Assembly (NCBI RefSeq): GCF_004795835.1
Contig: NZ_CP039249.1
Span: 3,013,001 to 3,077,000 of the forward strand
Length of the DNA stretch: 64,000 nt
Direction of reading: 5' to 3'
Source of the DNA: Sphingomonas sp. PAMC26645
Lineage (GTDB): Bacteria > Pseudomonadota > Alphaproteobacteria > Sphingomonadales > Sphingomonadaceae
Shown here piece after piece: positions 16,428-25,244 of the stretch. How positions within the stretch are numbered: the first letter of the stretch is position 1; every line of letters starts with the position of its first letter. The position numbers and the translations under genes were made by a program. The notes beneath the pieces were generated by a model. The model was not told the origin of the DNA. It did not search any database and saw only the letters and a program-made list of their open reading frames with translations.

Positions 16428-17015
16428 TTAAACAATGGGCCTATAGCGTCGATCAACGACGATGCGCTGTAAACGTGATGTGAAGGCGCGCCCAGGATAG
16501 TATTCCCGTTCGATCAACCCTTGCGACATTAAGCGGATAGTTTTTCGATTTAGTCCTCAAGCATGATCGCAACGTAGATTTACAGGGCAAAGACTTGCCC
16601 GAGTGCACAGTCCCTTCGGACGGAAACGCCTGTACGAAAGCGGCATTCTGGCGAGACCGGACCACCAGGCTGCCTGATTCAGTCCGGAAGGGGTTGGCCT
16701 CTTCCATAACTGGCCCGCCACCGTCCCCTGCCGTCGTCCGATCGACGACGCCGGCAATTTCGCCAGCGGAGGTCCGTCGGTGGCAGCCGATCGACGCGAA
16801 CGTCGAAAACCGCCCCGCTCCCCGGAGTCGCAATCCTGCGACCCAGCCCGGCACCGTGGATCCGCGTCACGAAGAGTGCGTCGGGGAATGCGACATCAGG
16901 GAGACCGGCGTCGGCCGCATCTCATACCGTTCAGCGGCCCATACTACCTAGGCACGAAGTGGATCTTCGGCGTTCGACTCCGGGAAGGTGGAATCCGTCA
17001 GGTACGGAAGCGTGT
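16428..17015. other. 588-bp stretch without a recognisable gene
   Basis: Several open frames cross this stretch on both strands, but none has a convincing start, domain or codon pattern. Part of it may be decayed coding sequence associated with the RHS relic. Confidence 0.5.
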
Positions 17016-18638
17016 TCAGTGCTCCTCGTCCGAAGAGCGGCGGTTGGACGATGACCGCGAGTGCGGCTCGATCGGCTCCGCCGGCGACGTCGGCAGCACC
17101 GGCGGATCTCCAGCCGCTCGGGCGAAATCGACGATCGCGTGACGCAGGTCGAACGGCATGTCTGCCACGAGCGACTCGATCGCGACCTCCGTCCGAGTGA
17201 GGAACTGGCCGGCCTTGTGCGCTAGGGGAGACGTGGTGGCGTAGTCGGACACCACCGCATCCATCATCGCGCCGCTCGCGAAGACGGCCACCCCGATCAC
17301 CAGGTTCAAGGCGGATCGCTTTGCGCGCTCCGCCGCCTTGCCGCCCTGGAACGCGCCACGCTCGGCGGCGTCACGAAGCTGCCTGAACACTTCGAGATCG
17401 CCGTTCGTCAGCAAGGCGAACTCGTGTGCGGAACGCACGACGTCCGAGGTGGGCTGAAGTTCGGAAACCTCGAGGAGGAACCTGCTTGCATCGTCATCCG
17501 CCTGACGAATGCTGGGGAACGCCCGCAGCCATGGGGCCAGGGTCCTGATGAGATCCCCGAGCGGACGGCGCATCTCCGGCTCGAGAGGAACGGCGAACGA
17601 TTCGGCACCCGACGCGAGCCGCTCGTCCAGTTCCAGGAACGACGCCATCTCCAGGCTCGCGGGATATATGAGACCCAGCACGGTCGGGATCTCGAGCGGC
17701 GGACGATCGAGCAGCGCGACGATCGAGGATGCGGATCTCGCGATGCCCGTCCAGCCGGGCTGGTTGTCGAGCCTCGCGGCCAGCCCGGCGAACGTCCGCG
17801 CCTTGTCCAGCGCCGCCGACTGCAGCTGCTGCGTCATCGGCCGACGTGCGGCGGCGTCGTCGTCCTCGTCGCCGGTGGTCCTCATCACGAAACGGTCCTC
17901 GACCGGTTCGAAGACGGCACCGCCCGGAACCTGGCTGAGCTTCGCCACGCGCCTCGCGTTCGTCATCTGGAAGGCCGCCGCGTCGAAGTCCTCGGGCGGC
18001 CACTCCGGCAGATCCATCCCGAGTCTCAGACCGATCTCGCCCAGTCGCTCCTTGACGTCGTTCAGCGACCTACGTCCGAAATCCGGCAGCCTGAGCATCT
18101 CCGCTTCGGTCCGCGAAACGAGGTCGCCGACGTGGATCATGTTTTCTCTGCGCAGCAGCGTCTTCGTCCGGGCGGTGAGCGCCAGTTCGTCCACCCGGCC
18201 GAGCAGGGCGTCCATCAGCGGCATCGCCGGCGTTCCACGTGATAGCGTCGAACGGCTGCTCGAGATCAGACCCGCCAGCCTGCGCAGGGCTTCGGACGAC
18301 GAATGGCCGTTCCAGCCGGAAACGTCGACCAGTTCCCAACCGTCCCCGGAAAATGCCGGCACCTTCACGCTCGTCGTCACGAAGATGCGCTGCCGCACGG
18401 TTCTGGCAGCGCTCAGCATCCTCATCAGCCTTGGGAACTGCACAGAACCGACGAGGACGGGGGTGGCGACCACGACGACCGCACCCGCGTCCGCGGCGAT
18501 GATCTACTCCGGGCGTTCCGCGTCCGCCGTCCTGATCCGGAAGCCGGGAAGCAGTTCATGAAGGGCCGAATGAAGGGCCTCCACCAGCACGCCGTCGCCA
18601 GGGTGTGCCAGTATCGTCGCTGCGGTCCAATCTTCCAT
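17016..18638 (-). pseudogene. TIR-like domain fused to an RNA polymerase alpha C-terminal domain, with in-frame TAG
   Basis: The full frame starts MEDWTAATILAHPGDGVLVE at 18638. It reads LLPGFRIRTADAERPE, meets a TAG at 18504-18506, and resumes in the same frame with IIAADAGAVVVVATPVLVGS to the end at 17016. The first 130 residues have the alternating strand-helix pattern of a TIR-like fold. The next block (LLGRVDELALTARTKTLL, then IHVGDLVSRTEAEMLRLPDF and GRRSLNDVKERLGEIGLRLG) is a clear alpha-CTD, the helix-hairpin-helix DNA and activator-binding domain of RpoA. About 300 mostly helical residues follow. Without suppression, translation could restart at a GTG (18473) and give a 485-residue protein lacking part of the TIR-like fold. 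A defence or regulatory role is inference. Confidence 0.75.
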
Positions 18639-19091
18639 GTCCGACTGCTACGCATGCCCCGCCCGCTTCCGCACCCCCGTCTGCAGCGTCGGCGAGCATC
18701 CCGAAGGTACTGGAACGGCGCCCGACGTCCCGCTCGCACAACAGTACGATTAGTCTGTTCTGTTCCGGGTGACACGTACGTCGCCCCGGGATGACGTGCA
18801 TGTCACCCTGGCGTACGGTACGGAAGCGGCCTGCATCAGGTTCTCCGGTGGCAAGACGGCACGCATCGTGATGCATCGTGTCTACCTGCCGGACGGGGTT
18901 TCGACGGGCTCATGCGAAAGCCGAGACAAGAAGGTCGTAGAACGCCTTCTCGGTCGCAGCCGTGTCGACCGGAGACTCGTCGACCCGTGGCGTTTGGGAG
19001 AGGCGATCGCCCGAAGGCTGACGAACGCACCAGGAATCGTTCGTGCTATCACACGGAAAACCCTCCGCGGCCCGCGGACATTTCGACCGGC
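18639..19091. other. 453-bp stretch without a supported gene
   Basis: A plus-strand frame of about 108 codons (18769-19095) crosses this interval. It has no recognisable domain or good ribosome site and overlaps the end of the regulator relic, so I do not call it. The segment may hold the promoter of the TIR-like fusion gene. Confidence 0.45.
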
Positions 19092-19495
19092 CTAGGCATT
19101 CGCCTCCTCCAGCCACCGTACGTACGAATGCATCGACGCAAAGCCGGGAGCGGCGATGGAGAGGATGGCCCGGCGGGCATGCGTTTCGTCGCTCCTGCGC
19201 GGATCAGTCCCTCGTCCTCCATGACGCGGATGTATCTGAGGGCCGTCGTCTGGGCGACGCCCGACGCAGCACAAGCCGACGTGATGGAGACCGCCCTGCT
19301 CTTCATCGTTGCATCGAACAGATCGAGCAGTATGTCCCAGGCGGGATCGCAGAACAGATTGGACGGACTCACGAACCGCTCCTTCCGCGCGCTCGTACTT
19401 GCGATCAGCTGATCGAGGCGTCGCTTCTGTCCCAAGGTGAACATCTCGAAATCGTACTCTTGATCCTCACTCTGCAGTGATGCCCGATCATCCAT
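19092..19495 (-). pseudogene. winged-helix transcriptional regulator, frameshifted
   Basis: The start MDDRASLQSEDQEYDFEMFT at 19495 leads to DPAWDILLDLFDATMKSRAV, then SACAASGVAQTTALRYIRVM and EDEGLIRAG. This is a winged helix-turn-helix like the MarR-type regulators often seen in sphingomonads. After EDEGLIRAG the sense moves to a second frame (HARRAILSIAAPGFASMHSY, ending VRWLEEANA). The shift is near 19,190. It would have acted as a DNA-binding regulator, perhaps of its own cluster. As read, the C-terminal wing is replaced by unrelated sequence. Confidence 0.7.
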
Positions 19496-19956
19496 CCGGA
19501 CTGATCCCTGTATTCGGGAAGGCTCCACGAGCGGTCGAAGCCGTCGAGCTTCATTCTCCGGGAATGGCGCCACGTGCCGATGGCCAGCAGAATTTGGACA
19601 GGCCAGCTCCAGACCGTGATCAGCAGCGCATATGCGACACGGATCGTCTCCGGGGCGACCAGTTTCACGAAGTGGGCGCCGACCGCATCGAGCTGGAGCG
19701 CCACGACGAGGAGCGGCCACCCCCGATCAGCCCGTACTGCGACGCCGAGGAGCCCTGCGAAGAGCGCCACGTCCACCGCGAACACGTTCAGTTCGAGTCC
19801 GTAGAACCGGGCGGGCATATGGGACCAGTTCACGATCGTGGCGACATATGCCAGCAGGAGTCCGGTGGCCACGAGCCGTTCGGGCGCGCCTCCGCGCCAT
19901 AGGGCGTAGCCAGAGGTGACCACCAGCAGCGCGGCGAAGGCATAAACCCGGAGCAT
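19405..19956 (-). CDS. four-helix inner-membrane protein
   Basis: A 183-residue protein beginning MLRVYAFAALLVVTSGYALW. Hydrophobic segments lie at about 2-18, 27-47, 57-75 and 104-127 (YALLITVWSWPVQILLAIGT). The C-terminal 30 residues overlap the start of the regulator gene by about 90 bp, which is unusual, so the natural stop near 19,500 may have been lost. The transport or sensing role is unknown. Confidence 0.65.
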   Translation of the reverse strand: MLRVYAFAALLVVTSGYALWRGGAPERLVATGLLLAYVATIVNWSHMPARFYGLELNVFAVDVALFAGLLGVAVRADRGWPLLVVALQLDAVGAHFVKLVAPETIRVAYALLITVWSWPVQILLAIGTWRHSRRMKLDGFDRSWSLPEYRDQSGWMIGHHCRVRIKSTISRCSPWDRSDASIS

Positions 19957-20593
19957 CGCCGCGCCTTACAGTTCGGCTGTGGCAGGCGCCATCGTTCAGG
20001 CTGCCGCCACCGCTGCCAGCGGAACGATCGAATTTGGTGGACTTCGACGACCGATTGACCAGCCTTCGAACTTCGATCGCAGTCGGCCACAGATGTCGTG
20101 GCAGGAGGTTGCAGTTGGGGTTCGTGCTCGTCTCCGTCCTCAGATCCGGATTGCGGCGGCCGAACGTGACACCGCCTTGCCGGTTGGCGGGAATGAAGGC
20201 GTCCGGCCGCTGGAGCAGCAGGCCCTCGCGCCCGTCCGGCTTGAAATAGCCGACACCGGGATGGCTGTATTCGTCGGGCAGTCCGATGCAGTGACCGAAC
20301 TCATGACTGAACGTGCACGCGGACTCGGTCGCCGCGATGTGCATCTCGATCCTGTGCGACTGGGTCCAGACGCCGGACATGACGAACGGCGGCCGCTCGG
20401 TCCTGCCCGGGACCATGGGGAGATCGTTCTGTGTCGGGTACACGCACAGGACGTAATCGGCGCTTGCCATCGAGCGAGCCCATCTGATTCGAAACTCGAC
20501 ATCCAGGCTGCGTGAGACGCCGGTGGACCGTCCTCGCTCGTCCAGCACGAACAACCTCAGTTTCAACCTGCGCTGGATGCCGCTTTCCCACAT
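19727..20593 (-). CDS. zinc metalloprotease-like protein, probably frame-disrupted at both ends
   Basis: A zincin signature HEFGHCIGLPDEYS lies at residues 97-110 (H97, E98, H101, then D107), preceded by VYPTQNDLPMVPGRTERPPF. The HExxHxxGxxD pattern indicates a metzincin-like metallopeptidase. The conserved part ends around residue 195, near 20,000. Beyond that the frame runs 230 bp into the downstream membrane-protein gene, which suggests loss of the original stop. Upstream, a second frame (to about 20,865) contains PDAWGRRAALDFDAASRRLN, which could be the missing N-terminus after a frameshift near 20,600. I infer a former effector or secreted protease. Confidence 0.6.
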   Translation of the reverse strand: MWESGIQRRLKLRLFVLDERGRSTGVSRSLDVEFRIRWARSMASADYVLCVYPTQNDLPMVPGRTERPPFVMSGVWTQSHRIEMHIAATESACTFSHEFGHCIGLPDEYSHPGVGYFKPDGREGLLLQRPDAFIPANRQGGVTFGRRNPDLRTETSTNPNCNLLPRHLWPTAIEVRRLVNRSSKSTKFDRSAGSGGGSLNDGACHSRTVRRGDAPGLCLRRAAGGHLWLRPMARRRARTARGHRTPAGICRHDRELVPYARPVLRTRTERVRGGRGALRRAPRRRSTG

Positions 20594-20865
20594 CCATGCC
20601 GCGTCGGCACCTCGCCTACGCAGTTCAACCTACGCGACGCCGCATCGAAGTCCAGTGCCGCGCGACGTCCCCATGCATCCGGAATCGATCTCACGGGAAC
20701 GAGCAGAACCAGCCCCCGGATGGATTCTCGCTCTATGGCGCTGGGACGCCCATCGATGCGTCCAGCGGAGATATCGCCCCTTGGGATCGTGGAACTTCGC
20801 ATGAGACGGCTTTGCCTCGAGTGCTTCGATGCGACGCGCGATCCTTGCGAGATCATCCGCCGCAC

Positions 20866-21487
20866 CGGGTTTCAGCCTTCGCGGATCTCCTCGGATGGAT
20901 CAGAGGAATAGCGGATCCCTCCGGATCTGCTCGTAGGCGGCAGCGCCCTGACCCTTCACGAGGGACATAGCCGGATGCCAGCCTGCGACGGACTAGCAGG
21001 CTTATGGATCGAAGGCGTTCGAAGAGAACGATATGAACGACGACGGATTGCCTCGTCGCGAAGCGCTGGCGCGATGGGAGGGAACGGGATCAACCATCTT
21101 CTCACGAAGGTGGTCATCGTCTGCGGGCATGCCAACATGTCCGACATCGACGCCGGGCCTCGGAACGTCGATGGATGAAGTCGACGTCACCCCACCTTGG
21201 GGGCTTGGGTTCGACCCGCCGCGCACATCCAGGATCACAGGGCAAGTTCCAAGGATCCCCTCAGGCCGATGAGGACGAAGCGGAAGATCTGACCGATGTC
21301 GCAGACCAATGAAGTGTTCCAGCGAACTGCGCCAAACGAGCATGAAGGACTGTCTGCGCGGAAATACGCCGAGGGGCCCGACTGACGTCAACTTTTAGGT
21401 TGTCACGGGGTATGCGTCCGCTCACCATGGCAACCTGTTCGTCGCTTCGCGTCGGACCGTTTGCCGGATTTGCATCACGGAGGGGAC
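20866..21487. other. 622-bp stretch without a supported gene
   Basis: Short frames on both strands cross this region. A plus-strand piece, TKVVIVCGHANMSDIDAGPR followed by NV, weakly recalls a PAAR-type opening but ends at once, so I do not call it. The last 60 bp supply the ribosome site of the lysozyme-like effector gene. Confidence 0.4.
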
Positions 21488-22483
21488 GTGCTGAAACTTG
21501 GTAGCCATGGAGACGGCGTGAAGGCTCTCCAGACGACGCTGAAGCGATACGATCCGACGCTGGTACCAGATGGACGTTTCGGCCCGGCGACGGAGCGTGC
21601 CGTTCGGTTGGCGCAACGTCGCTGCGGCGTATTCCCTGCTGACGGCATAGCCGGACCAAGGACGCTTGCAGGCCTGGCCTCCGCGCGTCGAAGGACCCAG
21701 GCGGCCCGCGATCCGAGTTGGTCCGACTGGGCGGCGTCGCTGATGAGCGCGGCCGGAACCGCATTGAGGGGACTTGAGAAGGACGTCTCCGACTTCGTTT
21801 CCGCGCACATGCCGAGCGCGAACGACGTTCCAAGAGCCATTCGCCCTGCGGTCGTACCGGCCAGAAACAGAGCGGTGTCCGCAACCATGCCAGCCGGTGA
21901 AGTGCGGCCCGTAGCCAAGATGACGACATCGAGGGACGGGCGGCGCTTCATCATCGCCCATGAGGCGGTTCGCGGCGTCTCCAACCGGCTGCATTGGCCA
22001 GGTGGGGTGAGCGGCGTCACGCTCGGCCCAGGATACGACATGGGGACGAGGACGCCCAGTTCGGTCACCAGCGACTTGATGACGATCGGCGTCGAGCGGT
22101 CGGTCGCAGAAGCTGTCGCCGCTGGCGCTGGCATAAAGGGTCACGACGCGAAGGTCTTCGTCAAGGCCAACAAGGATCTGGTTACGATCGACATCCACCA
22201 GGAGTCGGCGTTGCTTGACCGGATCGTACCGCACTACGAATCGATGGTGAAGGGCAAGATCCGCATACCGCTGCATCAGTATGAGTTCGATGCGCTGGTG
22301 TCCTACGCATACAATCCCGGCGGGGGCTGGAGGAGCACGACGACGTTCGTGAACGAACACAAGCCTGGCGCGGCGATGGAAGTCATCGCCCGCCAGATCA
22401 AGTCCGGCCCCGACGTCGTGGCCAGCCTCGTCGTCCGTCGCAAAGCGGAGTCCCGACTGTTCCTCTACGGAGAGTATAAGTGA
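21488..22483 (+). CDS. peptidoglycan-binding plus lysozyme-like (GH24/pesticin-type) protein; putative T6SS effector
   Basis: A 331-residue protein starting at GTG 21488, five bases after ggaggg. Residues 2-62 are a PG_binding_1 domain (LGSHGDGVKALQTTLKRYDP and GRFGPATERAVRLAQRR). A linker is followed by a lysozyme-like domain (about 150-320) with IIAHEAVRGVSNRLHWPGG and SGVTLGPGYDMG. E159, T178 and D184 are candidate catalytic residues by comparison with phage T4-type and pesticin-type lysozymes. It has no signal peptide. The stop overlaps the next gene, a lipoprotein, by 4 bp. I infer delivery by T6SS and cleavage of peptidoglycan glycan strands. Confidence 0.85.
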   Translation: MLKLGSHGDGVKALQTTLKRYDPTLVPDGRFGPATERAVRLAQRRCGVFPADGIAGPRTLAGLASARRRTQAARDPSWSDWAASLMSAAGTALRGLEKDVSDFVSAHMPSANDVPRAIRPAVVPARNRAVSATMPAGEVRPVAKMTTSRDGRRFIIAHEAVRGVSNRLHWPGGVSGVTLGPGYDMGTRTPSSVTSDLMTIGVERSVAEAVAAGAGIKGHDAKVFVKANKDLVTIDIHQESALLDRIVPHYESMVKGKIRIPLHQYEFDALVSYAYNPGGGWRSTTTFVNEHKPGAAMEVIARQIKSGPDVVASLVVRRKAESRLFLYGEYK

Positions 22484-23022
22484 TCCGACCATCCTCGCTT
22501 ACCCTGCTGTTTGCTCTTCTCCCGGGTGCCTGTGGCAGTCCGTCCGCCGCAGTGACGGCAAACTCGGATACGGCCTCGGCCGTAGGAGATGGTCCTGTCG
22601 CTACGGCGCCCGTCTCTTCCTCCGCTCAGGACACTTCGCGTGCACCTACCGGACCATCGTCGAGCGCTTCTGCGCAACAGGTCCCTGGAGATGGCACGGT
22701 CGGGCCCGTCGCCGGAGCCAATCATGCAACGGTGAACGAGTCGCTGAAGCGTGAACTCGTCGGTGCGGGCAAACTCGACGGGTCGCCCCTGACGGATGTC
22801 CGCATGACGGGAAGGTGCAATACCGCGTTCGTGACAGCTGAAGGCACCGTCACCGTCAACTGGACCAAGGTGGGGAACTTCGCTGGGGAGTTGGACAATG
22901 GCACGGCCACCCTGCCGATCGCGGACGATCAGGGTCGGCACGTATTCACGATAGCGGACGGCCCGGGTTTCCGACGCGTCGATGGTGGAATGGGCCTGCT
23001 GTCGGACGACTGTCAGAGCTAA
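22480..23022 (+). CDS. lipoprotein, likely immunity partner of the lysozyme-like effector
   Basis: A 180-residue protein starting at GTG 22480 inside the upstream stop. The signal sequence ends in a lipobox (LFALLPGAC, cysteine near residue 18). A Ser/Ala/Thr-rich linker to about residue 75 leads to a compact domain with VNESLKRELVGAGKLDGSPL, TGRCNTAFVTAEGTVTVNWT and a terminal cysteine. Membrane anchoring in the periplasm and coupling to a wall hydrolase support an immunity role. The family is not one I can name. Confidence 0.8.
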   Translation: MIRPSSLTLLFALLPGACGSPSAAVTANSDTASAVGDGPVATAPVSSSAQDTSRAPTGPSSSASAQQVPGDGTVGPVAGANHATVNESLKRELVGAGKLDGSPLTDVRMTGRCNTAFVTAEGTVTVNWTKVGNFAGELDNGTATLPIADDQGRHVFTIADGPGFRRVDGGMGLLSDDCQS

Positions 23023-23084
23023 TGTCCTTCCGTGAGGGCCGACGCCGGGGCCGAATGTCGTCGAGAGACACGCGAGCGCGCAAT

Positions 23085-23185
23085 ACGAACCACTTCGTCG
23101 AGGTGTGCAATCCTGGTTGCCGCATGGTCCACGCTGAAGCGCGGCCCTCCCGGTCGTGATCATGAGGCGGCAGCGGAGGCACCAT
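23085..23185 (+). pseudogene. relic of the small two-helix membrane protein
   Basis: Around 23,110-23,140 the sequence contains tggtccacgctgaagcg, identical over 17 bases to the end of the gene at 5403, in the same WSTLKR reading. The following gatcatgaggcggcagcgg and ggaggcaccatccgac recall the sequence after the copies at 5403 and 8738. Only the last codons survive. The rest of 23,023-23,423 has no gene I can support. Confidence 0.5.
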
Positions 23186-23423
23186 CCGACGCCGTCTCGC
23201 CAAGGTCACCGGCCTCCTGGAAGTTCGAGGGTTCAGGCCGAGAGAAAGCGAATGTGCTTCGACGACGCCCTGCTCATAACCGCACAGCGACGTTCGTCAG
23301 CGGATTCGCGCCCGCGCTGATCGCTAACGGCGCCGACGGGATGCTGCGCCCATCGAACCGGGAAGCGGCACCGATCTTGCTCTCGATAAGCGTTGCGGCG
23401 AATGGGACCGCGGTCAGGCTGTT

Positions 23424-25244
23424 TCAGTCCTTCTCGTCGTCGACCGACCGGAACCAGACCATGTCCGCCTGCCATTCGTGCTCTGCCGCACGCTGGACAA
23501 GCGTGGTGCGCCAGGTAGCGTCGCGCTGACCGAGGGGCGGGGCGATCACCTTGGCGTCGAACGGTCCCTTGCCCGTGACGAGCAGCAGGCCGGACCAGCC
23601 TTCATGATCCAGATCGAGCTGCATCCGATATCGGTCGCCCCCCAGATCCGTGATCGGCAAGCCATCGCGCGACCTGCGCACCTGCTCGGCGAAGGCGGCC
23701 CGGCTCGGTATCAGTATGTCGATCGCGCCGGACGGTTCCAAGCCGACAAGAGCGAAGTCCAACGACGGATCACCGATCGCGATGCCGATGACCGCACTCG
23801 CCGCGACCTTGCCTTCATACGCGGTACCTGCCGTCTGCGTGCGCATCTCAAAGCGCCGTTGCGGCACCGACAGGCGGTTGCGCCCGGTCGTCCGGATCTG
23901 ACGAAACGCATCGAGCACGGCGCAGCCCGACTGCGTGATCGGCGACACCTCTGCAAAATCGATCGCGCTGGCGGTGAGTCCCTGCGCCTGCAGTGTGCGG
24001 ACGATCTCGGTCTGCGCCTGGGTCGGGTTGCCCGCGACACCAGTGAGCGCGACGCGCGGGCCGCCGGCGCTCGGGCTGACGGAGACGATCCGCAACCACG
24101 TGCAGCTGACCGATGGCAATGCAGCATCGATGGCATCGCGCGCACGTGCGACCGGATCGGCGGCGACTGCGATGGATGGCGTCCGTTCGGTCGGTGCATC
24201 GCTGCGCATCGCGAACCAGCCCACCACGACCAGCAGCATCAGCACGATCGCGGTGGCGGCAGGCCACCAGCGCGGCAGGCTGCTAGTGGCCGCGGCGCCG
24301 GGCACTTCCGCGCCGTCGAGCGCAGCCAGCACGGCGCCCATCGACTGCAGGCGAGCAGCGGGATCAGGGTGGACCATCCCCGCGACGACCGAGCGCAGCG
24401 GTATCGGCACGGCGGCAAGATCGAGCCCCGCGCGACGCTTGTCGACCGCATCGACCAGCGTCCCGCCGAGCCCGAGATCACTGCCGCGTGCGACCGCGAG
24501 GATCACCAGTCCGAGGCTGTAGACGTCGGTCCAGGTCCCCAGCGTTCGCCCGAAGTCGCCAAGCTGTTCGGGTGCGACGTAGCCGAGCTTGCCCGCGAAC
24601 CCGTCGCCGATGACGGTCGCCGTGCCGGGGTCGAGATCCTTGGCGATCCCGAAGTCGATCAGCTTTGCGCCACCGAGTCGCCCGCCAGGCAGCAACACGT
24701 TGTCAGGCGAGACGTCGCGGTGGATCGCGTCGAGCGCATGTGCCGCTGCCAGTCCCGACGCGAGCCGCCGCAACAGCGCGCCCAGGTCTTCGGGCGAAGG
24801 CCGAAGCGTCGCGAGCACGTCCGAGAGGCTGGTACCCTCGATGTATTCGGTGACGATGTAGAGGACGCCCAGTTCGGGTTCCTGCGCCAGCACGCGGTAT
24901 TGCACGACGGCCTCGTGGTGCAGACGGGTCAGCGTCTTCGCCTCGCGTCGGAACAGCGTGATGACGTTGGGATCGGCGGCGAGGGCGGGGAGCATCACCT
25001 TGATCGCGACACGCTCGTCGGTGATGACGTTGGCGCCGACGAACACTTCTCCCATGCCGCCGCGCGCTAGGAAGCCGGTGACCGCGAACATGTGATTGAG
25101 CACGTCGCCGACCTTGATCGCGGTTCCACCTGCAGGTTGCCGCGGCGTCGTACCGCCCGCACCCTGCCTCGGTCCGGCCCCCGCCGGGTCGAATACCGTG
25201 CGGTCGGGATCGAAGACCGTGCGGTCGTGGTCGTCGTCGATCAT
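23424..25244 (-). CDS. ppkA: T6SS serine/threonine protein kinase PpkA
   Basis: A 606-residue membrane kinase. The kinase domain (about 50-305) has a glycine loop GFLARGGMGEVFVG, the ATP lysine in VAIKVM (K82), HRDVSPDNVL (catalytic Asp near 177), IDFG (197-199) and APE (224-226). A single membrane helix (about 326-346, WWPAATAIVLMLLVVVGWFA) leads to a periplasmic C-terminal domain of about 260 residues. In threonine-phosphorylation-controlled T6SS, PpkA activates assembly by phosphorylating a target such as Fha. No fha gene is visible here, so the substrate is unknown. The start overlaps the pppA stop by 4 bp. Confidence 0.92.
   Translation of the reverse strand: MIDDDHDRTVFDPDRTVFDPAGAGPRQGAGGTTPRQPAGGTAIKVGDVLNHMFAVTGFLARGGMGEVFVGANVITDERVAIKVMLPALAADPNVITLFRREAKTLTRLHHEAVVQYRVLAQEPELGVLYIVTEYIEGTSLSDVLATLRPSPEDLGALLRRLASGLAAAHALDAIHRDVSPDNVLLPGGRLGGAKLIDFGIAKDLDPGTATVIGDGFAGKLGYVAPEQLGDFGRTLGTWTDVYSLGLVILAVARGSDLGLGGTLVDAVDKRRAGLDLAAVPIPLRSVVAGMVHPDPAARLQSMGAVLAALDGAEVPGAAATSSLPRWWPAATAIVLMLLVVVGWFAMRSDAPTERTPSIAVAADPVARARDAIDAALPSVSCTWLRIVSVSPSAGGPRVALTGVAGNPTQAQTEIVRTLQAQGLTASAIDFAEVSPITQSGCAVLDAFRQIRTTGRNRLSVPQRRFEMRTQTAGTAYEGKVAASAVIGIAIGDPSLDFALVGLEPSGAIDILIPSRAAFAEQVRRSRDGLPITDLGGDRYRMQLDLDHEGWSGLLLVTGKGPFDAKVIAPPLGQRDATWRTTLVQRAAEHEWQADMVWFRSVDDEKD

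Noticed and set aside
14852..18506. Genetic code change or programmed stop suppression because of two in-frame TAGs
   Set aside because: Several genes in the window end normally at TAG (for example the gene ending at 6385), and no suppressor tRNA or recoding element is visible. Nonsense mutation or sequence error is simpler.
17016..18638. A true extra copy of rpoA
   Set aside because: Only the C-terminal domain matches; the N-terminal dimerisation domain of RpoA is absent and replaced by a TIR-like region.
18769..19095. 108-codon plus-strand frame between the TIR fusion and the regulator relic
   Set aside because: No recognisable domain, weak start context, and overlap with the regulator's 3' end.
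20975..21178. Possible PAAR-like start containing VVIVCGHANMSDIDAGPRNV
   Set aside because: Ends after one weak motif with no second PAAR repeat in any frame nearby; too little to call.
23478..25070. Plus-strand open frame of about 530 codons opposite ppkA
   Set aside because: Antisense shadow of the kinase gene with shuffled high-GC composition and no motif.
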